A stretch of 64,000 nucleotides of DNA from an uncultured Lactobacillus sp. (GCA_937874185.1 CALNAK010000036.1:1-64000); one strand, 5' to 3'. Shown: positions 25,504 through 34,782, counted from the first letter of the stretch. The notes: generated by a model not told the origin, from the letters alone. Made by a program: numbers and translations.

Positions 25504-25734
25504 TTAAGTTTCGTCTAAGAATTGTTTGTTATCCTTATCCTTGCTATCGTAAAAAAAGGCTTCGATTGGAATATCGTATTTATTATGAATAAGTAGAATC
25601 TCTTTTTGAGTGAACCCTAAATCATCGTTCTTCCTACGTATAGTAGAAGTCGATTTTTCGAGTAAATCCGCAATGTCATTTTGCTTGATATTCTTTAGTG
25701 TGAAATATGCTTTTAAATATTGATTGTTATACAT
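25504..25734 (-). CDS. Small helix-turn-helix protein
   Basis: 76 aa. The first half fits a phage/XRE-type HTH (YFTLKNIKQNDIADLLEKS ... TSTIRRKNDDLGF), followed by FTQKEILLIHNKYDIP, which resembles the helix bundle of small Gram-positive prophage regulators. It is divergent from another small HTH gene (25889), and an inverted repeat lies in the promoter gap, so the two may form a regulatory pair. No prophage genes surround them. Confidence 0.6.
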   Translation of the reverse strand: MYNNQYLKAYFTLKNIKQNDIADLLEKSTSTIRRKNDDLGFTQKEILLIHNKYDIPIEAFFYDSKDKDNKQFLDET

Positions 25735-25808
25735 AATAAACCCTTATTTCCCTTACCTAAGTCGGTTTCCTTAATCAAGGAACAACTTTATGGTAGACTA
25801 GAATTACT

Positions 25809-25837
25809 AATTTTTCAATATATATTTTGGAAAAATT
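25809..25837. promoter_or_regulatory. Inverted repeat between the two small HTH genes
   Basis: AATTTTTC (25809-25816) and GAAAAATT (25830-25837), centre-to-centre about two helical turns, in the divergent promoter region. Confidence 0.35.
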
Positions 25838-25888
25838 CATATTTTAAGTTAAAATGGCATATATGAAAGGTATAGGTTATATTTGCAT

Positions 25889-26143
25889 ATGGTTACTATT
25901 GGGAAGTATTTAAGAACAAAACGATTCTTCAAAGAATTGACCTTACAACAAGTCGTAGATAATGCTAAAACTAGTTACAACTTTTCTACTTCAACTTCAG
26001 TTTTAAGTGCTATCGAAACCGATAAAAACAAGATCATAGATGGCGAATTATTATTCGTCTTATCTGATTTGTACGGCATTGATTTGGATGAATTGAAAGA
26101 CTTGATATTAAAGAACTTAAAGGAAAATAATACTAGACGTTAA
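25889..26143 (+). CDS. Small XRE/Rgg-like helix-turn-helix regulator
   Basis: 84 aa from ATG 25889 (a TTG at 25883 adds two residues). IGKYLRTKRFFKELTLQQVVD begins a lambda-repressor-like fold (in part: KYLRTKR, LTLQQVVDNA), and FSTSTSVLSAIETDKN holds the recognition helix; it ends with a short acidic helix (LYGIDLDELKDLIL). This is an N-terminal DNA-binding domain without the usual effector domain. No clear ribosome site was found (AAAGG is 18 nt from the ATG). Confidence 0.6.
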   Translation: MVTIGKYLRTKRFFKELTLQQVVDNAKTSYNFSTSTSVLSAIETDKNKIIDGELLFVLSDLYGIDLDELKDLILKNLKENNTRR

Positions 26144-26234
26144 AAAAATCAACCACTTAAATGTGAGTGGAATGGTTTAAATATTCATATAAAAATATAA
26201 ATATTAGGAATATAAAATAATATTTATATTAAAT

Positions 26235-26285
26235 AAAAGACGGATTGTGTGTGGAATATTCATATACAAACTGTCTTTTATTTTT
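26235..26285 (+). terminator. Probable intrinsic terminator
   Basis: AAAAGAC / GTCTTTT short stem with inner GT/AC pairs and a long loop, followed by ATTTTT. Confidence 0.5.
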
Positions 26286-26294
26286 ACTTTTAAA

Positions 26295-26332
26295 GTGAAA
26301 AGTTTCACATTACTGTAAAATCCTTTATACTA
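26295..26332 (+). promoter_or_regulatory. Promoter and palindrome upstream of the GH65 gene
   Basis: GTGAAA-AG-TTTCAC palindrome (26295-26308). Its right half TTTCAC can be the -35, 17 nt before TATACT (-10, 26326-26331), so binding there would block RNA polymerase. Confidence 0.5.
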
Positions 26333-26346
26333 TAGAAGAGGCTTGA

Positions 26347-28731
26347 ATGTGTAATGACATTACTGATATTGAGGGAAATACCTTTAATGGACGGTTGATG
26401 ATAATGGACTATTGTATAACGACAAGAAAAGATAACAGCTGGTACATTGGGACAGAACAGTTCAACTCCAAAATAGCTGACAAAACCGAAGCCATTATGT
26501 TTCAAGGAAATGGTTACTTTGGCATAAGAGCGTCGGCGGAGGAACGGCAATTGGGTGAAAAGAGAAATATGTTTGTTTCAGGGACATTTGATGCTTTTTC
26601 TGATGAAGTGACTGAGTTACCTAATTTACCGGACATTTTGAATATGGAAATCAAGATTGATGGTCAAATGCTTTGTCTTAAAGATGGTCAGGTTAAAAAT
26701 TATCACAAAGGATTGAATATGAAAAATGGCGAACTTATTCGTCACTTTGACTGGATCATCAATGGGAAACAAGTTGGATTCAAGTTTTCACGTTTCATAT
26801 CAATGGATGATGTGCATTTATTCGTATCAAAATTGGAAATAATGTCCAATCGAGATGATTTGAATATTCAAATTCAATCAGGAATTGATGGTCAACAATC
26901 CAATAGTGGAACGCAACATTTAATTGAGGGTAATAAACGACTCTTTGAGGACAAGTATATTCAAATGCAGGAAAAGTCGCAGCAATCTGGAATAGACTTT
27001 GTATTCAATGTCTTTCATCGAACATATATTGATGAAGTTCTCTTGAATGTTAAACCGCACATGAAAATGGGAAGACGGCAGATATTTGGAAATTATGAGA
27101 TCAATCTGCCCAAGAAACAACGATTCACATTGATAAAATACAGTAATATCTATACAAGTATTGATAGTGATGTTGAGCAAGAAAAGCTATCAGAGACTTC
27201 AATTTCTGATCTAAAAGAAGCCTGTTTATCAAATTACGTAGAATTATTGAATAAATCCGCAAAATCTTGGCAAAATAATATTTGGCAAAGAAGTTACGTT
27301 AAGATTTCCAGTGAGGATGTTAAACCACAAGTGGCTATCAACTTTGCCCGCTATCAATTAGCTGCTAATACGCCACCAGATTCCCGGATGAATATTGGTG
27401 CAAAAGGGATTACTGGTGAAGGATATAAGGGACATACATTCTGGGATACAGAAATATTCATGTTGCCGTATTATATTTTTACTATGCCAGAGATTGCGAG
27501 AAACCTTCTCAAATATCGTTATTTGGGATTAGAGGGCGCACATAAAAAAGCTAAGTCAAATGGTTACGAGGGTGCACAGTTCCCATGGGAGATGGCATGG
27601 CCAACTGATGGTGAGACAACTCCGTTATGGGGATCGGCCGACATTGTAACTGGAAGGGCAATGAAGATTTGGTCAGGATTTATCGAACAACATGTAACAA
27701 GCGATATAGCAATTGCAGTAATGGAATACCTACATGCCAGTGGTGATCAAGAGTTTGCTGAAGAAATGGGTAATGAAATCATTTTGGATGCCGCAAAGTT
27801 CTGGTCGAGTCGACTAGAATATGACCAAGACCGTGATAGATACGAAATCACAAATGTTATTGGTCCAGATGAATATAAGGAACATGCTGATAACAATGCT
27901 TTCACTAACTACACAGCTAGTTGGTGCATCAAGCAGGCTGTTGAAATAACGGATATGTTGAGGTTTAAAAATCCAGCCTTATATGAAAAATTAAATAATA
28001 AATTGAAATTAGATACGGTTTATCAAGATTGGATGTCGAGAATGGACATGATTTATTTGCCACAGCCAAATGAAGACTTGATCATTCCACAAGATGATAA
28101 ATATCTTGGACGAGAAAAAATTGATGTGGCACATTATCAGTCAAATGATAAAGTTAGTGATATTTTTAAAGAGTACAATTTGGCACAAATTAATCAGCTG
28201 CAAATAACCAAGCAAGCAGATGTCTTATTATTGTTATTCTTGTTCGAGAATCTGTATGACAAAAATGTTAGAAAAGCTAATTGGGATTATTACGAGCCCA
28301 AGACGACTCACGATTCATCATTGTCTCCGTCAACGCATTCTATCTTAGCCAACGACTTAAAATTGGATGAGAAAGCCTATCGTTTCTTTGAACAAGCTTG
28401 TGAGACTGATTTAGGTACTCATGTTGGGAAAGCTGAAAAGGGCTTACACATGGCCGCATTAGGTGGAATCTGGAACATAGTTGTTGAAGGATTCGGTGGC
28501 GTTAGGATAGTTGGCGGTAAGCTACGAATTCAACCACATCTACCTCAGTCGTGGGATGGTTTGCAATATCAGATTAATTGGCAGGGAAGTTTGTTAAAAA
28601 TTTCAGTTAATCATGAGAAAATGCAAGTTGAAATTTTAGGAGATAGTATTGAATTTATCAACCATGACAAGACGTATCAAGTTCCTGCTAATTCTAAAAT
28701 AGAAGTTATGGCACCTTTAGTTGAAGTTTAA
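26347..28731 (+). CDS. GH65 glycoside phosphorylase (maltose/kojibiose/trehalose phosphorylase family)
   Basis: 794 aa; the start may instead be ATG 26404 (775 aa, closer to the family length), as the conserved part only begins at WYIGTEQFN. The GH65 domains appear in order: N-terminal beta-sandwich (FQGNGYFGIRA), (alpha/alpha)6 barrel with GHTFWDTEIFMLPYY, and the catalytic Glu in VIGPDEYKEHADNN; a phosphate-binding THDSSLSPSTHS loop follows, then a small C-terminal beta domain. It splits an alpha-glucosyl disaccharide with phosphate to beta-glucose-1-phosphate and glucose. The usual partner beta-phosphoglucomutase is not adjacent. Which disaccharide is used cannot be told. Confidence 0.88.
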   Translation: MCNDITDIEGNTFNGRLMIMDYCITTRKDNSWYIGTEQFNSKIADKTEAIMFQGNGYFGIRASAEERQLGEKRNMFVSGTFDAFSDEVTELPNLPDILNMEIKIDGQMLCLKDGQVKNYHKGLNMKNGELIRHFDWIINGKQVGFKFSRFISMDDVHLFVSKLEIMSNRDDLNIQIQSGIDGQQSNSGTQHLIEGNKRLFEDKYIQMQEKSQQSGIDFVFNVFHRTYIDEVLLNVKPHMKMGRRQIFGNYEINLPKKQRFTLIKYSNIYTSIDSDVEQEKLSETSISDLKEACLSNYVELLNKSAKSWQNNIWQRSYVKISSEDVKPQVAINFARYQLAANTPPDSRMNIGAKGITGEGYKGHTFWDTEIFMLPYYIFTMPEIARNLLKYRYLGLEGAHKKAKSNGYEGAQFPWEMAWPTDGETTPLWGSADIVTGRAMKIWSGFIEQHVTSDIAIAVMEYLHASGDQEFAEEMGNEIILDAAKFWSSRLEYDQDRDRYEITNVIGPDEYKEHADNNAFTNYTASWCIKQAVEITDMLRFKNPALYEKLNNKLKLDTVYQDWMSRMDMIYLPQPNEDLIIPQDDKYLGREKIDVAHYQSNDKVSDIFKEYNLAQINQLQITKQADVLLLLFLFENLYDKNVRKANWDYYEPKTTHDSSLSPSTHSILANDLKLDEKAYRFFEQACETDLGTHVGKAEKGLHMAALGGIWNIVVEGFGGVRIVGGKLRIQPHLPQSWDGLQYQINWQGSLLKISVNHEKMQVEILGDSIEFINHDKTYQVPANSKIEVMAPLVEV

Positions 28732-28742
28732 GTAATAAAAAT

Positions 28743-28777
28743 GGACTCAATTTGTACTTTGAATTGGGCCTTTTTTG
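28743..28777 (+). terminator. Probable terminator after GH65
   Basis: CAATT/AATTG core stem with outer GG/CC, followed by T6. Confidence 0.55.
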
Positions 28778-28863
28778 AATCTATGATTAGAATTATTTTT
28801 AGTAAGTTTAGAGTGATTAATAGTAATATGTAAGCAGATACAAAAATCTGGAGGATGCTTATT

Positions 28864-29673
28864 ATGACAAAAGTAGTGATAATTACCGGAATTTCGTCCG
28901 GGATGGGACGTGCTGCGGCACTTTATTTCCAAAAACAAGGTTATGAGGTTTATGGTGGAGCCCGTCGTGTCGAAAGATTAGAGGACCTAAAGGAATTGGG
29001 TATTCACACGCAAGCGCTTGATGTGACCGATAAAATTTCAACTCGTGAATTGGTTGATCGTGCTGTTAGTGAGCAAGGTCAAGTTGATGTTTTGATTAAT
29101 AATGCTGGTTATGGCGAATTTGGACCAATCGAGGAAGTTCCAGTTGAGAATGCCAAGAAACAATTTGATGTTAATTTATTTGGTGCTGATCGAATCACTC
29201 AATATGTTTTGCCAGTGATGAGACGTCAAGGATATGGACGAATTGTTAATATTTCATCAGTTGGTTCAAATATTTATAGTCCATTAGGTGGCTGGTATTA
29301 CGCTACTAAAGCCAGTTTGAATATGTGGAGCGATGTGTTGGATCAGGAAGTTAAACAATTTGGAATTCGTTCAGTGATTGTGCAACCAGGGATGACTAAA
29401 TCCGAATGGAGCAAGATTGCTTTTGAGAATGCTAAGAAGAATTTGACCGAAGATTCTCCATATACCGAATTGACTGATAAAGCGGAAGATTTGTTCTCAA
29501 AAATCAGTGGCAGTGCTACTTCTGAACAATTAGCTGTTTTGTTCTATAAAGCTGCGACAGATGTTAAACCAAAGCGTCGTTATTACCATTCAATTAGTGA
29601 TCATGGATTGGTTTTGATGGCTCGTGTGATGCCTAATACTTATCGGGCTGCACTTAATTTTATTATGAAATAG
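28864..29673 (+). CDS. Short-chain dehydrogenase/reductase
   Basis: 269 aa from ATG 28864, which is 9 nt after GGAGG; an ATG at 28855 overlaps that ribosome site and is rejected. Classical SDR: cofactor loop TGISSGMGRAAA (TGxxxGxG), NNAGYG, catalytic Ser in NISSVGSN, and YYATKASL giving the YxxxK pair. The acidic residue expected after strand 2 is absent (GGARRVERL), so NADPH is likely. Substrate unknown. Own terminator; single gene. Confidence 0.88.
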   Translation: MTKVVIITGISSGMGRAAALYFQKQGYEVYGGARRVERLEDLKELGIHTQALDVTDKISTRELVDRAVSEQGQVDVLINNAGYGEFGPIEEVPVENAKKQFDVNLFGADRITQYVLPVMRRQGYGRIVNISSVGSNIYSPLGGWYYATKASLNMWSDVLDQEVKQFGIRSVIVQPGMTKSEWSKIAFENAKKNLTEDSPYTELTDKAEDLFSKISGSATSEQLAVLFYKAATDVKPKRRYYHSISDHGLVLMARVMPNTYRAALNFIMK

Positions 29674-29685
29674 TAAGAATATAAA

Positions 29686-29729
29686 AAGTAGCAATTCCAG
29701 AATTCACTGGGATTGCTATTTTTTTTGCT
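29686..29729 (+). terminator. Intrinsic terminator after the SDR
   Basis: AGTAGCAATTCCAG / CTGGGATTGCTATT then T run. Confidence 0.85.
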
Positions 29730-29845
29730 CTCTAAGAATTTCTTATTTTAACCTTAGTAAATCATCAAGACCCCACCATACCGGCAATGATATAACTTAT
29801 ATATGCTTTTGAAGAAACAATAAACATTGCAATAGAGGTGAACTT

Positions 29846-31069
29846 TTGGCTGAGGTTAAGAAGAAAAAATATTTACATGAAGTTGATCTAATGCGAGTCA
29901 TTTTTATCGGTGGAGTTTTACTTAACCATACGACAACCGCTTTTAAAAACAACGTTGCGGACGGCTCCGGAAGTCAACTTTTGATTGAAGCAAGTCATTT
30001 GGCACTTCATTTTACCCGAATGGGATTTATGTTCATGACCGGTTTAGTGCTGGTCCTTAATTACTACAATAAAGAAAATCATTGGTTGAGTTTTTGGAAG
30101 AAACGTTATATCAGCGTGGGAATTCCCTATATTGGTTGGAACGCTATTATCATGTGGTTCGCAACCATTACAGCTGGTGTAGCCATTAACTGGCCAAGTT
30201 ATTATAAAAATTTAATTGATGCCATCATCCACGGTAACAAATATTATATGTACTACATTTTAGTAACATTTCAATTGTATTTGATTTTTCCATTATTGGT
30301 CTACATGTTCAAGAAGTTACCAAATCATCATGTAGCTATATTAGTTACAAGTGGAATTATTCAATTGTTATTGTTGATTGGAATTAAGTATTGGTTGCCT
30401 GGTGTCGATCGAAGCAGTTGGTGGTATCTATTTAGAGCATACGGAATGAATATTTTAGTTTATCAATTTTATTTTATTGCTGGAGCGTTTGTGGCAATTC
30501 ATTATGAACAGGTTGATAAGTTTATTGAAAAATATCATCGCACGATTGGCTGGTCAACGTTAGTGATGGCTATCGGGACAGTGTTCTTATTCTTTGGGAA
30601 CCTAAATGTTTTGAAATTAAGTATGAGTGCTACCGAATCAATTCATCAGCCATTTATCTTTATTTATGACATCTTCATGATTGCGTTTGTCTTCTGGATA
30701 GGACGGCAATATGCACATGCAAGAGATCATGGACTACCTAATTGGTTAGATCGAATCATTAAAAATATTTCTAAAGTATCGTTTGGAATCTATTTAACAC
30801 AGACGATACCAATTACATTACTATACGGAATTCTAAGTGTCATCAAAGTACCATCGGTCGTGATGTTGATGTTACTACCTCTTGGATATGCATTTGTACT
30901 AGGTGGAGCATTTCTTATTTCCTGGTTCTGCTACAAAGTACCTCCGTTTGGAATCCTTATTGGACGACCACAATGGCACTTATCTAAATTAAAAAAATCT
31001 CCAAAAACTAAAGGAGCAATTGAAAATGTCAAAAATAACGAATCAATTAAACACGCAATTAGAGAATAA
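29846..31069 (+). CDS. Membrane acyltransferase (acyltransferase-3 family)
   Basis: 407 aa, about ten membrane segments. Acyltransferase_3 features: LHEVDLMRVIFIGGVLLNHT near the start (catalytic-type His in LLNHT), and a central RXXR-free helical bundle. These enzymes O-acylate sugars or wall polymers from a membrane-side donor. TTG start with AGAGGTG 6 nt upstream. The next gene, an acyl-CoA ligase, begins inside its last 44 nt, so the two are coupled; the ligase might supply an activated acyl group, but this is inference. Confidence 0.82.
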   Translation: MAEVKKKKYLHEVDLMRVIFIGGVLLNHTTTAFKNNVADGSGSQLLIEASHLALHFTRMGFMFMTGLVLVLNYYNKENHWLSFWKKRYISVGIPYIGWNAIIMWFATITAGVAINWPSYYKNLIDAIIHGNKYYMYYILVTFQLYLIFPLLVYMFKKLPNHHVAILVTSGIIQLLLLIGIKYWLPGVDRSSWWYLFRAYGMNILVYQFYFIAGAFVAIHYEQVDKFIEKYHRTIGWSTLVMAIGTVFLFFGNLNVLKLSMSATESIHQPFIFIYDIFMIAFVFWIGRQYAHARDHGLPNWLDRIIKNISKVSFGIYLTQTIPITLLYGILSVIKVPSVVMLMLLPLGYAFVLGGAFLISWFCYKVPPFGILIGRPQWHLSKLKKSPKTKGAIENVKNNESIKHAIRE

Positions 31070-32543
31070 TATGACTGAACCGATTATTAAGGATGAAAAA
31101 GTAAATCGCTGGTTTACTGGATATGAAATAGCTGATGATGTCCGAGTGATTCGCAGTGAACTATTGGACTTACACGTTGGGCTCGGCGATGTGGTGCTAG
31201 TTTGTTTACCAAATACAGCAGCCTATCCTGTAATAACTCAAGCATTATGGGAAGTTGGAGCGGTAATGCATCCAATTGCGGCCACAACTCCAGAAAAAGA
31301 ACTCCAACAAGAATTGGCAGAGCATGATTATGTGGCTTCAATTGTGGGTCAAGAATTAGTTGATGCTGTATTAGATGATCGAATAGCCATCGTAACGGCG
31401 TTACACATACAAACATATCCACTTTTACATATTATTAGAGATCGTAACTTGATGGGACACGATGCCGCTGTACCAACTGAAAGTGATTTGGCTCTGATAA
31501 TGAATACTTCAGGAACTACCGGCAAACCCAAAAGAGTTGGTTTGACACATGAATTATTATTAAATGCGGTTGAACATGATATTGAAAGTCATAAAATGAC
31601 GGAGTCTGACACAACAATGATAGTAATGCCGATGTTTCATATCAATGCACAAGCTGTGTCTGTCCTATCGACAAGATTATCTGGTGGAAAGGTCGTTATA
31701 ACGGAGAAGTTCAGTGCTTCAAAATTCTGGAATCAAGTACGTGATAACGGTGTTACATGGGTATCTGTTGTACCTACAATTATCAATATACTATTGATTA
31801 ATCAGAATTCTCTGAGTGCATATACTGATGATATTAAATTACGCTTTGTAAGATGTTCATCATTTGCTTTACCACTTGATAAACTAATGGCATTTCAAAG
31901 TAAATTCCATACGATAATTCTTGAGGGTTATGGAATGACTGAAACAGCCAGTCAATGTACGATTAATCCATTTGATGCTCCCAAGGTTGGTTCTGCTGGC
32001 AAGGCTTTTAAAACAGACGTTGAAATTATGATTGATGGAAGAATTATTAAGGAAACTAATCGAATTGGTGAAATTGTTGTTCGTGGTGATCACGTAATTA
32101 GTGATTATCTCGATTCACATCATGAATCATTTCAAGATGATTGGTTCTTAACTGGTGATTTAGGTTATTTAGACAATGATGGTTATCTATTTGTAAAGGG
32201 TCGTCAAAAGGACATTATCAATCACGGCGGTGAAAAAGTTGCGCCGGCACAAGTTGAGAATTCCTTGAGTCAACTTAATTTCATCGAGGAGGTTTCAGTA
32301 ATTGGAACTCCTGATACTCTTTATGGTGAAGCTGTAACTGCTGTCGTTATAACGTGTGGTGCGCAAGATGAGGAGTTAGAACGTAGAAAAATTATGGCAC
32401 ACGCTAAGAAAACGTTGGCTAATTATGAGCAACCAACTAGAATATTTTTCGTTCAAGATTATCCAAGAAATGCGACTGGCAAGGTCATCCGTTTGAAATT
32501 ACGTGAACAAGTCATGTCAGCATTAGTAGGGAAAGGTGCATGA
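31026..32543 (+). CDS. Acyl-CoA ligase, AMP-binding (ANL) superfamily, paralogue 1
   Basis: 505 aa from ATG 31026 (AAGGAG 10 nt upstream; an in-frame TTG at 31020 is possible). ANL motifs: P-loop MNTSGTTGKPKR, MPMFHINA, adenine-binding EGYGMTE, TGDLGYLDNDGYLFVKGRQKD (in parts: TGDLGYL, GRQKDIINHGGEKV), and catalytic Lys in NATGKVIRLKL. It makes an acyl-CoA from a carboxylic acid and ATP. It looks most like oxalate-CoA ligase/MenE-like enzymes, substrate unknown. Sandwiched between an acyltransferase and an SsuA-like binding protein, and paralogous with the 40558 ligase. Confidence 0.85.
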   Translation: MSKITNQLNTQLENNMTEPIIKDEKVNRWFTGYEIADDVRVIRSELLDLHVGLGDVVLVCLPNTAAYPVITQALWEVGAVMHPIAATTPEKELQQELAEHDYVASIVGQELVDAVLDDRIAIVTALHIQTYPLLHIIRDRNLMGHDAAVPTESDLALIMNTSGTTGKPKRVGLTHELLLNAVEHDIESHKMTESDTTMIVMPMFHINAQAVSVLSTRLSGGKVVITEKFSASKFWNQVRDNGVTWVSVVPTIINILLINQNSLSAYTDDIKLRFVRCSSFALPLDKLMAFQSKFHTIILEGYGMTETASQCTINPFDAPKVGSAGKAFKTDVEIMIDGRIIKETNRIGEIVVRGDHVISDYLDSHHESFQDDWFLTGDLGYLDNDGYLFVKGRQKDIINHGGEKVAPAQVENSLSQLNFIEEVSVIGTPDTLYGEAVTAVVITCGAQDEELERRKIMAHAKKTLANYEQPTRIFFVQDYPRNATGKVIRLKLREQVMSALVGKGA

Positions 32544-33517
32544 GTAGAAAACAAAAGAAATTTAAAAAATTATTGATTAGTGTTGTTTTAATTTTTTGGG
32601 CAGTAATTGCGTTATATGGATTCAAACAAACGGATGCTGGTAGTTCTAGTTCAGATTTACAAACTGTCACGATTGGTTATCAAAAGGGTGATCCGTTTGA
32701 TATTTCTAAACAACGTGGTGAATTTGTTAAAAAAATGAAGGCCAAAGGTTACAAGGTCGTCTTCAAGGAATTTTCAGATGGTAGTTCATTGATGCAAGCC
32801 ATGAAGGCAGGAAGTATTGACTATGCTAGAACTGGAGATGCGCCACCTGTATCAGCTCTTTCAACTGGGACTAAGTTAACTTATATTGCGGCTGGTTCTT
32901 CTAAAGCTAAAGGTTCAGGTATTTTGATTAAGAAAACTTCTAGTATTTCTTCATTGAAGGATTTGAAGGGAAAGAAGGTCGCTTATACCAAGGGAACTAG
33001 TTCCCAATATATGTTGGCAGCAGCACTTAAAAAGGCTGGATTGAAGTCCTCTGATATTACATGGGTCAACATGGATCAATCTTCAGCTAGTGTGGCCTTC
33101 TCGAAAGGAAAAGTTGACGCATGGGCAACATGGGATCCTTACACAGCTCAAGCGGAATTAACTCAGAATGCTAAGCTCTTAACAACTGGAGTAGGTATAA
33201 CGAATAATCGTGATTACGTATTGGCAATGCAAAGTTACGCTAAGAGTAATACTGAAGTGTCGAAGTATTTGATTAAGTATCTTCAAGAAGACATGAAATG
33301 GGCTAACAATAACCATAACGAACTCATAACGATGATGAGTAAGTCCTTAAAGGTATCTAAATCAGTTGTGAAGAAGATGGTTGATCGACGATATTACAGT
33401 GTCTCAACAATGAATAGCACGTATGCCAAGGAAGAACAACAGATTGCTGATTTGTTTTACAGTGAGAATTTAATTGAGAATAAAGTGACTGTTAGTGATT
33501 CCGGTGATTATAAATAA
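32540..33517 (+). CDS. SsuA/TauA-like ABC substrate-binding protein
   Basis: 325 aa, NMT1/SsuA-type fold: TVTIGYQKGDPFDIS, YARTGDAPPVSAL and VDAWATWDPYTAQAE are hallmarks of aliphatic-sulfonate binding proteins. The N-terminus is a membrane segment (about 9-27) without a lipobox Cys, so it seems to be anchored by an uncleaved helix or released. It overlaps the ligase gene by 4 bp. No permease or ATPase follows; matching ones lie at 39.0-40.6 kb on the other strand. Confidence 0.85.
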   Translation: MSRKQKKFKKLLISVVLIFWAVIALYGFKQTDAGSSSSDLQTVTIGYQKGDPFDISKQRGEFVKKMKAKGYKVVFKEFSDGSSLMQAMKAGSIDYARTGDAPPVSALSTGTKLTYIAAGSSKAKGSGILIKKTSSISSLKDLKGKKVAYTKGTSSQYMLAAALKKAGLKSSDITWVNMDQSSASVAFSKGKVDAWATWDPYTAQAELTQNAKLLTTGVGITNNRDYVLAMQSYAKSNTEVSKYLIKYLQEDMKWANNNHNELITMMSKSLKVSKSVVKKMVDRRYYSVSTMNSTYAKEEQQIADLFYSENLIENKVTVSDSGDYK

Positions 33518-33530
33518 TAATTAAATCCGT

Positions 33531-33557
33531 AAAGTTGGCCAAAAGGTCGGCTTTTTT
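33531..33557 (+). terminator. Terminator of the acyltransferase-ligase-SsuA operon
   Basis: GTTGGCC/GGTCGGC (with G-T pairs), loop AAAA, T6. Confidence 0.65.
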
Positions 33558-33572
33558 GTGTACTATTTGATT

Positions 33573-33723
33573 TACAAGGTAAAACGCAACCGTCCGGTTC
33601 TGTTATATATACAGAATTGATAAGAAAGTTGTCATTTGGGGAATACTTTGGTTAAGCTTGTATTTTATTCCAGCGTTAAATGATGTGATTGCAGGATTCT
33701 TGGCAGGGTTAAGTGGTCATTAG
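33573..33723 (+). pseudogene. Probable remnant of a small membrane protein gene
   Basis: No intact start. In one frame KVKRNRPVLLYIQN ends in a stop; in a neighbouring frame DKKVVIWGILWLSLYFIPAL then NDVIAGFLAGLSGH runs to a TAG at 33721. Together they read like one short protein with a hydrophobic C-terminus broken by a frameshift. The parent family is not recognised. Confidence 0.35.
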
Positions 33724-33750
33724 AATTAAAGTAATGGTGTAAATGATAAA

Positions 33751-33806
33751 TAAATAGCTCCAATGTTTCTAAACTGTTTGTGTTTAGTGACATTGAAGCT
33801 ATTTTT
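33751..33806. terminator. Bidirectional terminator at the 3' end of the RpiR gene
   Basis: AAATAGCTCCAATGT / ACATTGAAGCTATTTTT with inner CTAAAC/GTTTAG. Confidence 0.8.
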
Positions 33807-34623
33807 ATTGATTTCTTCGTTTATTAATAATTGAACGTAATGCCTTCTCTCGGATAGAGGCAACGTCAATCTGATTCTGCCTTTCATAACCATGGATTAG
33901 GACTTCACATACATATAACTGTGATAGTTGTCCAGCTAGTGAACCACCATTAAGAAATTCCTCGATAGATGTTTGTAGCGTTATATCACTTATTTGTGCG
34001 ATTGATGAAAGGTTGTTATTTGTAATAGATATAACTTTAGCACCATTTTTTTTTGCAACTTGTAAAGAGTCATAAGTATCTTTTGTTTCACCGGATAATG
34101 AAATACCAATAACTAAATCATTCTTGGTCATGATAGCAGCCATTTGTGATTGGAAATGAGGATCAGTTTCAGCTTGAACGATTAGCCCCACACGTAACAA
34201 CATTTTGGAGAAATCTTTTCCAATTTCACCACTATGTCCGACTCCGAAAATATACATTTTATTTGAGTCGCTCAACATATGAACAGCTTCGTTCAAATTA
34301 TCAGCATTAATTAAAGATGCTGTATCTTTTAATACATTTACTAAATGATCAGCAATATCGTCATAGAAATATCTGCTTGAATCTACGCTATTTTTTTCTA
34401 ATTCATTTTTTGCTAAAGCTATTTTTAAATCGTTAAAACCAGCGAATCCAAGCTTTTTAGAGAAACGAACGATTGTAGCATCACCTACGTCAACACTTTT
34501 CTTAATAGTTTCCATTGTTCCGTAAATAATAGTTCGTTTGTTATTTAGTATGAACTGCCCAATCTTCTTTTCAGATTTAGTTAGGGTTTTAAATTTTTCT
34601 TTGATTAAATCATCGATATTCAT
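33805..34623 (-). CDS. RpiR/MurR-family regulator (HTH + SIS)
   Basis: 272 aa. N-terminal HTH_6 (about 1-75: TLTKSEKKIGQFILNN, VGDATIVRFSKKLGF) and C-terminal SIS sugar-phosphate-binding domain (about 120-250: MYIFGVGHSGEIGKDFS, VIGISLSGETKDT). Divergent from nanE and the PTS genes, so it most likely controls them in response to an amino-sugar phosphate such as ManNAc-6-P or GlcNAc-6-P. Confidence 0.88.
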   Translation of the reverse strand: MNIDDLIKEKFKTLTKSEKKIGQFILNNKRTIIYGTMETIKKSVDVGDATIVRFSKKLGFAGFNDLKIALAKNELEKNSVDSSRYFYDDIADHLVNVLKDTASLINADNLNEAVHMLSDSNKMYIFGVGHSGEIGKDFSKMLLRVGLIVQAETDPHFQSQMAAIMTKNDLVIGISLSGETKDTYDSLQVAKKNGAKVISITNNNLSSIAQISDITLQTSIEEFLNGGSLAGQLSQLYVCEVLIHGYERQNQIDVASIREKALRSIINKRRNQ

Positions 34624-34701
34624 GTCTTAAAAACACTCCAATTCCTTGTTAATAATAATTATACATACATTAGTTGATTTTTAGAAATACAAAAGAAAGG
34701 G

Positions 34702-34730
34702 TTTACAAAATAATAAATATGTTTTATATT
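34702..34730 (+). promoter_or_regulatory. nanE-PTS promoter
   Basis: TTTACA (34702-34707), 17 nt, TATATT (34725-34730). AGAAAGGGTTTACA directly in front resembles a degenerate cre lacking the central CG. Confidence 0.55.
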
Positions 34731-34782
34731 GCTTGTTGGAGAATATAATCCAAAGATAATAATTTTGGAGGAAAAATGAAGA

